Assembly: GCA_017934625.1 (NCBI GenBank)
Contig: JAGBJE010000152.1
Location: 1 to 40,319 of the forward strand
DNA: 40,319 nt
Origin: Pseudobutyrivibrio sp.
GTDB lineage: Bacteria; Bacillota; Clostridia; Lachnospirales; Lachnospiraceae
Direction: 5' to 3'
Below, in pieces: positions 9,294 to 17,104 of the stretch. The first letter of the stretch is position 1. Every line of letters begins with the position of its first letter. The notes under the pieces were generated by a model. That model had not been told where the DNA came from. It saw only the letters and a list, made by a program, of their open reading frames with translations, and did no database searches. A program made the position numbers and the translations under genes.

Positions 9294-10256
9294 TTATTTC
9301 TTATGCTTCTCCATATAAGTTTTTTCGCTAATTATATACCTTGGACGCTGCTTTGTCTCCATGTATGTTTTACCAACATATTCTCCGATTACACCAAGAG
9401 ATATAAGCTGAATTCCACCTAGGAAGCATACAGCTATCATTGTACTTGTCCAACCGCTTAATGTATTTCCTAAGAAATGCTGAATGATTGAATAAATGAT
9501 TAATACTAAGCTTATAAAAGCCACAAAAAGACCAAAGCCTGTGATAATCCTAATAGGCTTAATACTAAGGCTGGTAATTCCATCAAATGCGAGAGCGAGC
9601 ATCTTTGATAAAGGATAGTGGCTCTCGCCTGCTATACGCTCATTACGCTCATAGTACACACTAGTGCTCTTAAAACCTACTAGAGGGAACATACCTCTCA
9701 GGAATATATTAACCTCTTTATAATTAGCAAATTCATTAAGCACACGGCTCGATACCAATCTATAATCGGCATGGTTAAAAACCACCTCTGCACCCATGCT
9801 ATTTAAAAGCTTGTAAAAGCTTTCTGCTGTGAATCTCTTGAAGAATGTATCTGTATCACGCTTGCTGCGAACACCATATACTATCTCGCAACCATCTGCG
9901 TATGCATCCACCATCTCATTCATGGCATTGATATCATCCTGTCCATCACAATCGATTGATATAGTGATATCACAAAGTTCCTTTGCTTCCATAAGGCCGG
10001 CAAGCACTGCATTCTGATGGCCACGGTTGCGGCTTTGGGTGATTCCAATGTAGTGGGCATCCTGAGTCGCAAGTTCTTTAATGATTTCCCAGGTGCGGTC
10101 TTTAGAGCCGTCATTGACGAACATGACGCGGGACTTATCGTCTATTTTATCAAGCTTTACTAACTCATTTATCTTATCTAAGAAAAGAGGTGCTGTAATT
10201 GGAAGGACCTCTTCTTCGTTGTAGCATGGGATAACTATGTATAGTACTGGTTTCAT
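9294..10256 (-). CDS. GT2 polyprenyl-phosphate glycosyltransferase (GtrB/DPM1-like)
   Basis: 320 aa from the ATG at 10254-10256, with AAAGGAG 8 nt upstream; upstream codons of the open frame lie in the palindromic intergenic element and are not coding. The GT-A domain (VIPCYNEEEVLPITAPLFLD, SIDCDGQDD, a Q-S-R-N-R-G-H pattern) is followed by two C-terminal membrane helices (~240-262 and ~275-297) and GVIGEYVGKTYMETKQRPRY. This is the hallmark architecture of GtrB/ArnC-like enzymes, which put glucose or a related sugar on undecaprenyl phosphate at the inner membrane face. The two downstream GT-C proteins are the likely users of the product. Confidence 0.9.
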   Translation of the reverse strand: MKPVLYIVIPCYNEEEVLPITAPLFLDKINELVKLDKIDDKSRVMFVNDGSKDRTWEIIKELATQDAHYIGITQSRNRGHQNAVLAGLMEAKELCDITISIDCDGQDDINAMNEMVDAYADGCEIVYGVRSKRDTDTFFKRFTAESFYKLLNSMGAEVVFNHADYRLVSSRVLNEFANYKEVNIFLRGMFPLVGFKSTSVYYERNERIAGESHYPLSKMLALAFDGITSLSIKPIRIITGFGLFVAFISLVLIIYSIIQHFLGNTLSGWTSTMIAVCFLGGIQLISLGVIGEYVGKTYMETKQRPRYIISEKTYMEKHKK

Positions 10257-10274
10257 TTTATTCTCCTTTACCCC

Positions 10275-10359
10275 GCCAGTTACAGTCTCAAGCCTAAGAT
10301 ATTTCCTCTGTCGACTACACGTCTCCGACGGAAACACTTAGAGCTTGATACTTACTGGC
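10275..10359. repeat. Palindromic intergenic element, family P1, copy A
   Basis: 85-nt imperfect inverted repeat between two glycan genes. The ends are GCCAGT and ACTGGC; further in, TCAAGC pairs with GCTTGA, TTTCC with GGAAA and GTCG with CGAC around a small loop. Aligned with the element at 20528-20608 it shares GTTAC, CAAGC and ATATTTC on the left arm and GAAACA, AGCTTG and TAC on the right. Positions that differ between copies differ on both arms, so the stem is kept. No long T run follows on the minus strand, so it is not an ordinary terminator. Confidence 0.72.
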
Positions 10360-10370
10360 TCATTAAATAA

Positions 10371-11204
10371 TTAACTATTCCAATTAGACAGTACGGTATC
10401 GATACGAGTGTTGTCGCCCCAGACGGCTTTGCTGTCATATGGACGGTCTGGGAATGTGCCGTATGCAAGGCTTATCGTAAAGCCATTATCTTCAATGAAT
10501 TTCTCAACACGGTCTGCAAGCTTCATAGGCTTACCAGTGCAGCATTCGATGATTCCTAACACCTCATCCTGCATAGATGCCTTTGCAACCTGCTCACAGA
10601 ACAAATCATAATCAGTAAAATCAAACTGATTCTGACCTGTGGTGAATGGGAATGTGGTATCACCGGCCTCAGCAGCTGCTGTAAGCTTAGAGAAAATACT
10701 GCAGCCCTTATGAGCATTACCTACAATATAATAACCACGTAACCACTGAAGCTTAACATTATTCTCCTTGCAAAGAAGTATAGTAGCCTGGCGCAGTGCG
10801 TTCTTGGCAATTCCATATAAAGATTGTGGCGCACATGGAGTATCTGCCTTAATACAGCCTTCCATAAAGCCAACCTCATGCATTGTACCCATTACGCAAA
10901 GCTTTCTGATTCCAGCCTTACACATTTTCTCAAGGAACTCATAATGATGTGGTAAATCCTTCATGTGATTTTCTGATGCATGTCTAAAGCCATCTCGCCA
11001 TGCAAGGTGAATTACTACATCTGGCTTTTCAAAATAACCATATGGATCATCTAAAGTAAAAATATCTGCATCTATTCTTTTTGCTCTAGCATCAACATCA
11101 TCTGTATGAAAATCTGTTGCAATGACTTCTGCTCCAAGATCAAGCATTGTCTTTACTACACCTTGGCCAATATATCCGTTGGCGCCTGTTACTAAGTATT
11201 TCAT
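10371..11204 (-). CDS. NAD-dependent epimerase/dehydratase (extended SDR family)
   Basis: 277 aa. TGANGYIGQG at residues 6-15 is the Gly-x-x-Gly-x-x-Gly nucleotide-binding motif, VIHLAWRDG follows beta-4, and SLYGIAKNA contains the catalytic Tyr-x3-Lys. It is a nucleotide-sugar epimerase, dehydratase or 4-reductase. The substrate cannot be read from the motifs, and the chain is shorter than the GalE class (~330 aa), so a reductase-like member is possible. The ATG at 11202-11204 has AAGGAG upstream. It is isolated from both neighbours by repeat-filled gaps (10257-10370 and 11205-11316), so it looks like a separate cassette inside the run. Confidence 0.85.
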   Translation of the reverse strand: MKYLVTGANGYIGQGVVKTMLDLGAEVIATDFHTDDVDARAKRIDADIFTLDDPYGYFEKPDVVIHLAWRDGFRHASENHMKDLPHHYEFLEKMCKAGIRKLCVMGTMHEVGFMEGCIKADTPCAPQSLYGIAKNALRQATILLCKENNVKLQWLRGYYIVGNAHKGCSIFSKLTAAAEAGDTTFPFTTGQNQFDFTDYDLFCEQVAKASMQDEVLGIIECCTGKPMKLADRVEKFIEDNGFTISLAYGTFPDRPYDSKAVWGDNTRIDTVLSNWNS

Positions 11205-11261
11205 ATAATACTCCTTCTACTGGGAACGGCTATCGCCTGCCAGCTTATATAAATATCTTAA

Positions 11262-11316
11262 TTCATACCCTCATCAGTCAGCTTCGCTGACAGCTTCCCC
11301 CTAAATAGGGGGAAGC
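11262..11316. repeat. Double-hairpin intergenic repeat, family P2, copy 1
   Basis: The stretch 11262-11297 is identical over 36 nt to 22543-22578. It forms two hairpins: GTCAGC-TTC-GCTGAC (11277-11291) and GCTTCCCCCTA (11293-11303) with TAGGGGGAAGC (11306-11316). The second stem begins directly after the TAG of the 11317-12390 gene, so on the minus strand it could halt transcription or protect the mRNA 3' end. There is no T tract. Confidence 0.85.
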
Positions 11317-12390
11317 CTATTTGAAAAGGTTATCTATCCATGCGTGGATACTGTATTTCTTGCGTACAGCCTCATCTTCTTCGTATGGCTTATCGAGCCA
11401 ATCGGCATCTGGTAATTTGAAGGCCGAATAATCGCCAGTAGCTTCAGCTGCATCAGCCTTAGCTGCTAAGTCTTCCATTACCAGTGCATTACTATCATTA
11501 TAAAACTCATAGTCCTTTAAATATATGTTGTTTGTAACCAACTTTCTCTTGATTCCAAGAGTTTCCATTGTACGCATTGTCAAGCCCTGCTGATTTTCCT
11601 GTGCCAAATCAAGCACAGCCTTTGAGTGTAAGCACATATCTCTAATTGCATCTGCTGCAAATGGTGTAAAGCTTACAATATCCATATCCAAGTCCTTAAC
11701 CAGCTTTGGATCACGGAGCTTTTTGCCTCTATATACACTTGGCGCCAGATAAATTTTCAAGGCAAGCTTTTTATCAGGATTAGCCTTCTTGAATGCCTTA
11801 AAATATCTATATCTAAATGGGAAAAATGCTGAAACACTAACATAATCGTATTTGTATTCTGCAGGTGCTTCAAGCTTATTTCCATCAAAATCATCCGAAT
11901 AAAAAAGTGGTAGCAGCTCATAATCAGTATTATTCTTAGCATCCACCGAATCAAAGGTTGCACGTCTATCAAAGATTCTACCAAGCTCTCCATGATGGCG
12001 CATATTCGCAAACGAATCCCAAGAATAATAGATTGTTTTAGCATCAGGCTTTAGAGCTTGAGCTTTAATATCATTAATAATATCTGGTGTAAGGACATTT
12101 CCCCTAATTACAAGAAAATAATCATAACCTCCAGCTGGCATTTCAGCAATAATCTTATCTCTAAGCTGTTCATTGAACTTTTTAAAGATATTATCCCTCT
12201 TGAAAATCTTTTCAAGATTCTTTAGTATGAGAAACTTTGTCTTTTCTGGTTCCTCATCATAAAATGCCACATTAGCCCCTCTTGCAATCAAATCCTCATG
12301 AATCTTGGACTGATATGCATAGAATTTAGGCATAATGATTAATATATTTTTGTATTTTAAGTCTACTTCATAATCAAAATTAGGTTGCAT
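11317..12390 (-). CDS. Glycosyltransferase-like protein of polysaccharide loci (CgeB/GT-B type)
   Basis: 357 aa. Early sequence KNILIIMPKFYAYQSKIHED suggests a Rossmann-like GT-B N-domain. The C-terminal half contains AVLDLAQENQQGLTMRTMET followed by KRKLVTNN, the layout of CgeB/DUF3880-type and related capsule glycosyltransferases, where the Gly/Arg/Glu cluster binds the nucleotide sugar. Classical GT4 motifs are absent, so the exact family is uncertain. The ATG at 12388-12390 overlaps the stop of the upstream GT4 gene (TAATG), so the two are translationally coupled. The gene ends exactly at repeat P2. Probable role: one transfer step in repeat-unit assembly. Confidence 0.65.
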   Translation of the reverse strand: MQPNFDYEVDLKYKNILIIMPKFYAYQSKIHEDLIARGANVAFYDEEPEKTKFLILKNLEKIFKRDNIFKKFNEQLRDKIIAEMPAGGYDYFLVIRGNVLTPDIINDIKAQALKPDAKTIYYSWDSFANMRHHGELGRIFDRRATFDSVDAKNNTDYELLPLFYSDDFDGNKLEAPAEYKYDYVSVSAFFPFRYRYFKAFKKANPDKKLALKIYLAPSVYRGKKLRDPKLVKDLDMDIVSFTPFAADAIRDMCLHSKAVLDLAQENQQGLTMRTMETLGIKRKLVTNNIYLKDYEFYNDSNALVMEDLAAKADAAEATGDYSAFKLPDADWLDKPYEEDEAVRKKYSIHAWIDNLFK

Positions 12391-13544
12391 TAGTTGTAAA
12401 TCCTTCTTGCTATAGTTTCATAATCAAACTGCAATTTTGCAAATGCAAATGATTTTGCCTTTGTCTGCTCTAATATCATTGGATTATTGCATACATCTGC
12501 AAACACCTTTTCCATATCCTCCACTGTCTCTACGAAGAAATAATTTTCTCCATTACAGTCCGAATATGAGGAATCAGTGTATGCTTCCCATGGATATGTC
12601 ATGTTGGCGCATCCACAGCACATGGCTGTTTCAAATGTGGTAGCCATAGCTCCGGGCTGGCAATATATATCAGTTCCAGCCAAGAACTCTTCTATCTCTT
12701 TATCCACTTTCCATCCCATAAAACGAATACGATTATCGGATTCTAGCTTAGGACGGATAACTCCTTCCATCTCTTTTGGTATGTATCCAAAAATAAAAAG
12801 AGCTAATCGATTATCATTAACCCTCTTAAATGCTTCAAGCAAATCTAAGGTTCTTTTTTCTTCCGTCAAACGTCCAGAATGGGCAAGGATTATTGCATCC
12901 TGAGGCAAGGCATATCTATTAATAATGTTTTGTCTTGCCTGCTTTTGTTCTTCCAGGTTATAGATTCTACCACCCAGAGGTAAAAACTCTAATTTTTCAT
13001 CTGAAATACCATATATGGTCTTAACCCATGTCTTCACTTCAGAAGCAATATAAAATACTTTTTCTACATATGGGATAGCTTTTCTTACATATCTTCCATG
13101 AATGATTTGATAAAAAAGCTTACTATTAAATGTTTTTGCAGAAGTATTAAAATCTGCATGAACATCCATATAAAACTTACAGTCTCTATTTCTTTTTACG
13201 TAATCAGCCACATCCATCATCTCGTAGCCATTTACACCATGGTACAGTATCACCTCAGGCTGCAGCTCTTCCAAATAACCCTTTAGCTTACGACTTTTTT
13301 GAATCTTAGATGTAATAAAATCGTTAATTATATAATCGTAGTCTAATCTAATAAGTCGAATTCCATTTTCAAGTGCTCTATCTTCTTCAACACCTTTTAC
13401 AAGTGTATCACCTTCAAAATGCCAGGTATCAGTTATGATTGTCACGTCATGCCCATCTTTTTTATTTATGTCTAGCAGTACATTTTCCTGATATAACATT
13501 CCTTCGGTAAAATGTGACGCAAGGGCAATATGCAAGATTCGCAT
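12390..13544 (-). CDS. GT4-family glycosyltransferase
   Basis: 384 aa, GT-B fold. N-domain: MRILHIALASHFTEGMLYQE. C-domain: IILAHSGRLTEEKRTLDLLE, the conserved Gly-x-Leu-x-x-Glu-K segment of GT4, then DIYCQPGAMATTFETAMCCG. In this last segment the usual 'E-G-F-G' is replaced by ATTFET, a mild deviation. It would transfer a nucleotide-activated sugar to the lipid-linked intermediate in the cytoplasm. The start at 13542-13544 has AAAAGGAG upstream and lies 3 nt after the preceding stop. It is coupled to the downstream 11317 gene by a TAATG overlap. Confidence 0.88.
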   Translation of the reverse strand: MRILHIALASHFTEGMLYQENVLLDINKKDGHDVTIITDTWHFEGDTLVKGVEEDRALENGIRLIRLDYDYIINDFITSKIQKSRKLKGYLEELQPEVILYHGVNGYEMMDVADYVKRNRDCKFYMDVHADFNTSAKTFNSKLFYQIIHGRYVRKAIPYVEKVFYIASEVKTWVKTIYGISDEKLEFLPLGGRIYNLEEQKQARQNIINRYALPQDAIILAHSGRLTEEKRTLDLLEAFKRVNDNRLALFIFGYIPKEMEGVIRPKLESDNRIRFMGWKVDKEIEEFLAGTDIYCQPGAMATTFETAMCCGCANMTYPWEAYTDSSYSDCNGENYFFVETVEDMEKVFADVCNNPMILEQTKAKSFAFAKLQFDYETIARRIYN

Positions 13545-13547
13545 TAC

Positions 13548-14909
13548 TTATTCTCCTTTTTTGGTCATTTGAAGTATTTCTTCCGCAGAAATGACCTTGT
13601 CAAAGCCTTCTGTACTCTCTTTCTTGAATACAATTCTTATAGTCATCAAAATAAGCTTTACATCAAGTAAGAAGCTATAGTTTTCTATGTACATAAGGTC
13701 AAGCTTGATTTTGTCATAAGCTGATGTGTTGTACTTGCCATATATCTGCGCATAACCTGTCAGTCCGCCCTTGACCTTATTTCTAAATTCAAATTCAGGT
13801 ATTGCCTCTGTGTATTTTTCAACATGCTCTGTTCGCTCAGGACGAGGACCTACAATAGACATGTCACCCTTAATGATATTAAAAATCTGAGGCAATTCAT
13901 CTATTCTGGTTGCTCTTATTACGTGGCCAACCTTTGTAATTCTATCATCATCATCTGTGGCTGGACGCTGCTCTGCATCCTCAACCATACTTCTAAACTT
14001 TAGGATGTCAAAAACCTTACCATCCTTAGTAACACGAGCCTGCTTGTAAAAAACAGCACCGTGATCATCTAGCTTAATTGCAATAGCAACGATAAGCATC
14101 AGCGGTGAAAGAATAACTGCTGCGATAACACAAAGTACAATATCAAAAAATCTCTTAACAAATTCCTGCTCTGGTGTAAGTCCTGTTGTATTGATTGAAA
14201 CAAGTGGTGTATCAAACTGATGAATACCTTCGCCACCACCTATAATCACATCCGAAATCTTTGGAGTGATGTATGTTTCAATACCATTCATATAACAATA
14301 TTTCAAAATATCATTTCTCTGCTCAGCGCTTACATCAGAAATAACTATTCCATCGAATCTTTTCAGCTCTTCGAAAATCTTATCTAAGCCTTCTTCAATA
14401 CTGATAATCTCTTTGATGTTATAGCTATCTGCTCTAGTGTCCATCTTAAGCTTGAGTCCAACAGATTCCTTAACGCCATAAACCATAAGAAGCCTACTTG
14501 CTTTAGCATGGCTATAATATATCCTGAAAAATATAAATACAAAAATACCAGAAATAACATAATCTATTAAAGTTAGCCATACTATAGGCTTTATAGAAAT
14601 CATTCTATTTGCCATAAGTGACAACTGCAGGTATGTAATAACATTAGCGATACCAATGGCTATCCACTGTGAAAACAGTACATCTGCCATTCTAAGTATT
14701 CCATATTTGAAACCATCACATAAATGTATTATTACGAGGTTTAGTATAAAATAAACACCCATGAATACATACTTTCCACGGCCCCACATAGGGTGAAAAT
14801 CATCCCAGTTAAAAATATGATTCCAATAAATATAGAGATAAACCAGTGTAAGAATTACTAACTCTATTAAGCTTTCTATTTTTCTGATTGTATTTTTGTT
14901 TTTCACCAT
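13548..14909 (-). CDS. Undecaprenyl-phosphate sugar-1-phosphate transferase (WbaP/CpsE-like), second copy
   Basis: 453 aa. Five N-terminal membrane segments (to ~130), a CoA-binding-like middle domain (~135-245), then the bacterial sugar transferase domain from KRFFDIVLCVIAAVILSPLM. That domain carries FYKQARVTKDGKVFDILKFRSM, TRIDELPQIFNIIKGDMSIV and GPRPER. These enzymes start glycan assembly by moving hexose-1-phosphate (often Glc or Gal) from a UDP-sugar to undecaprenyl phosphate. A paralogue with the same architecture lies at 35834-37222, so the locus has two initiating enzymes. The ATG overlaps the stop of neither neighbour, but its 3' end is 3 nt from the GT4 start, and its 5' end overlaps the upstream gene's TAA (TAATG). 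Confidence 0.93.
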   Translation of the reverse strand: MVKNKNTIRKIESLIELVILTLVYLYIYWNHIFNWDDFHPMWGRGKYVFMGVYFILNLVIIHLCDGFKYGILRMADVLFSQWIAIGIANVITYLQLSLMANRMISIKPIVWLTLIDYVISGIFVFIFFRIYYSHAKASRLLMVYGVKESVGLKLKMDTRADSYNIKEIISIEEGLDKIFEELKRFDGIVISDVSAEQRNDILKYCYMNGIETYITPKISDVIIGGGEGIHQFDTPLVSINTTGLTPEQEFVKRFFDIVLCVIAAVILSPLMLIVAIAIKLDDHGAVFYKQARVTKDGKVFDILKFRSMVEDAEQRPATDDDDRITKVGHVIRATRIDELPQIFNIIKGDMSIVGPRPERTEHVEKYTEAIPEFEFRNKVKGGLTGYAQIYGKYNTSAYDKIKLDLMYIENYSFLLDVKLILMTIRIVFKKESTEGFDKVISAEEILQMTKKGE

Positions 14910-15841
14910 TATTGCTCCTTAGTATACTTGTCCCTAATAATGTACTGAGGTGAATTATTACCGTTGATAAATATTCTACCAACATATTCACCTAACATTC
15001 CAAGCATAAGCATCTGCAAACCACCCACTATCATTATTGCTGACATGATAGATGTCCAGCCTTCAACATCACCATTCATAAGTGTTCTTATTACTATAAT
15101 TAATAATAATATAAAGCCTATAAAGGTAGCTACTACACCAAGAACTGATGTAACTCTAAGTGGCTTTACAGAAAATGAAATAAATCCATCAAACCATAAG
15201 CCAACTAATTTGCTCAGAGTATATGTACTCTTTCCAACTTCTCTTGACTTATGCTCTACATACACATTGGCCAAATTATCTGTAGATCTAAGGATTAGTC
15301 CCCAAATATAAGGGTATGCTCCCTGATACTTAATCATTTCATCTCTAACAAAGCTTGTGATTACAAAATAACTGTTAAGCTCAATATCCTTTGGCTTTCC
15401 AATTAAAGATGTAACCATCTTATCATTTAGGTCATGGCCAAATTTCTTAAAAGCTGTATCTTTCTTCTGATGGTATTTTGCAAATACTGCATCATAGCCC
15501 TTTTCTATCTCATCTAAAAGCTTATGCGCTTCTGCTGGTGGATTCTGACCATCATCATCAAGCACCACCATGTAGTCACCTGTAGCATTTGTAAGGCCGC
15601 ACATTGTTGCTCCATCCTGGCCGAAGTTCTTAGCCAGGTTGATTGCAACTACTCGCTCATCCTCGTCTGCCAGCGATTTAAGCACACTAAAGGTGTTGTC
15701 TTTTGAACCATCATTTACAAGAACTATCTCAATATTGTAGCTCTCTCTAGGAAATTCTTTACAGATATCCTTCACAACATCTGATACAGTGTCCTGTGAA
15801 TAATAGCATGGTATTACAAAGGATATTTTTTTATTAAACAT
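14909..15841 (-). CDS. GT2 polyprenyl-phosphate glycosyltransferase (DPM1/GtrB-like)
   Basis: 310 aa. The GT-A domain (SFVIPCYYSQDTVSDVVKDI, LVNDGSKDNT, VVLDDDGQNPP) is followed by two membrane helices at roughly 230-252 and 262-284 and LGMLGEYVGRIFINGNNSPQ. It probably makes a polyprenyl-phosphate sugar donor for extracytoplasmic transfer. It shares architecture with 9294-10256 but the sequences differ clearly, so they probably handle different sugars. AGAGGAG sits 8-9 nt before the ATG. It lies between the Wzy-like gene and the initiating transferase. Confidence 0.9.
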   Translation of the reverse strand: MFNKKISFVIPCYYSQDTVSDVVKDICKEFPRESYNIEIVLVNDGSKDNTFSVLKSLADEDERVVAINLAKNFGQDGATMCGLTNATGDYMVVLDDDGQNPPAEAHKLLDEIEKGYDAVFAKYHQKKDTAFKKFGHDLNDKMVTSLIGKPKDIELNSYFVITSFVRDEMIKYQGAYPYIWGLILRSTDNLANVYVEHKSREVGKSTYTLSKLVGLWFDGFISFSVKPLRVTSVLGVVATFIGFILLLIIVIRTLMNGDVEGWTSIMSAIMIVGGLQMLMLGMLGEYVGRIFINGNNSPQYIIRDKYTKEQ

Positions 15842-15845
15842 ATTT

Positions 15846-17090
15846 CTAGTACTCCTCTTGTAGTAATGTAAACATCAATAAGTATGTATAATAAGGTGTC
15901 ATGTACTTATAGTACATATCTAATCCCATATCAATAAACACAAAAGATATGATGAATGATAAGCAAAGAATCTTTGCTTCTTTCTTATGTGTCTTAATTG
16001 TATCGATAATTAGTTTTACTGGGAACCAATAGTATGCTATAAATCCGAAAATTCCAAAGCTAAAAAGCAACTCCATGTAATTCATGTGAGTCTGAATATT
16101 TCTATACGCAATCTCTGTACCAATTCTATATTCTTCCAGCTTTGAATATGGCATTTGGATAAATGAATAAAATCCATGTCCAAATAAAGGAGCCTCCCAA
16201 AAGTGCTTTTTAAAAGCATCCATTACTGCCAAACGCTGCCCTGTGCTTGTATGCAAATCAAATTCTGTGGTATCAGAAAATGCTGTAAATACCTCTACAA
16301 TTCTATAACCAATAACATCGTACAACATAGGAATAGCAAAAACTGCAACAGCTATCACTGCTATAAAAGCTACTAAAAACAACAAATACTTTCTTAGTTC
16401 TTTTTTGTCCTTGGCATTTGAAAGAAGTATTATTCCTATTACTATTATAAGAGGAAGTGCTGAAGACTTTGAGCCTGTCAAAATAATCGCTACTATTCCA
16501 AATATAATGAATGGCAAGTACTTTTTATATTCCTTATGTACTACAACAGAATATATCATTGGAATAAGCATTAACAAATGCAGATTTCCCGCATCAATAA
16601 CAGTGCCTCCTGGTGTCTTACCAACTCTTACAAAATCTCCTGCAAAAAATTCACGCCAATAATCATCAAAGACTAATCCTGTAAAAAATGTTGCAATTAC
16701 CATAAACGCACCCACAGGTGCTAATATTTCTACTATCTGATCTCTGTTATGCCATAATATCTCATAGCAAAGTAGTGCTGGTCCAATAGTAAGGATAGTA
16801 TACCGCATGCTATACATATCATTATCTATAAACAGCTTAAAATGTCCGTAAACAAAAACTATTAGCTGAAAAATCACTAGCCAAAGTATAGCTACATTAA
16901 AAATACTAGCTTTTGTCTTTTGAAAATCCTGCTTTGTCAAAATACAGCAGAAAACAAATCCAATAAAATCTGCAAACAGATTCATGATAACAGCGTAATT
17001 CTTTGTTACACCAAAATCACATCTGACATAAATCATTAATGCAATTAGAACTATGGATATTAATTTTTTGTTCTTATTGATAAAAGCCAT
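15846..17090 (-). CDS. O-antigen ligase/polymerase family membrane protein (Wzy-like)
   Basis: 414 aa with 10-12 predicted membrane segments. The large extracytoplasmic loop near residues 265-320 contains STGQRLAVMDAFKKHFWEAP, then LFGHGFYSF. The Arg before and the G-H-G-F motif after are typical of Wzy_C/WaaL proteins. It would polymerise flipped repeat units or ligate them to an acceptor on the outer face of the membrane. It is the only clear polymerase in the window, which makes it the partner of one of the two flippases. GGAG lies upstream of the ATG at 17088-17090. Confidence 0.82.
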   Translation of the reverse strand: MAFINKNKKLISIVLIALMIYVRCDFGVTKNYAVIMNLFADFIGFVFCCILTKQDFQKTKASIFNVAILWLVIFQLIVFVYGHFKLFIDNDMYSMRYTILTIGPALLCYEILWHNRDQIVEILAPVGAFMVIATFFTGLVFDDYWREFFAGDFVRVGKTPGGTVIDAGNLHLLMLIPMIYSVVVHKEYKKYLPFIIFGIVAIILTGSKSSALPLIIVIGIILLSNAKDKKELRKYLLFLVAFIAVIAVAVFAIPMLYDVIGYRIVEVFTAFSDTTEFDLHTSTGQRLAVMDAFKKHFWEAPLFGHGFYSFIQMPYSKLEEYRIGTEIAYRNIQTHMNYMELLFSFGIFGFIAYYWFPVKLIIDTIKTHKKEAKILCLSFIISFVFIDMGLDMYYKYMTPYYTYLLMFTLLQEEY

Positions 17091-17104
17091 TATTATTCTC
17101 CAAT

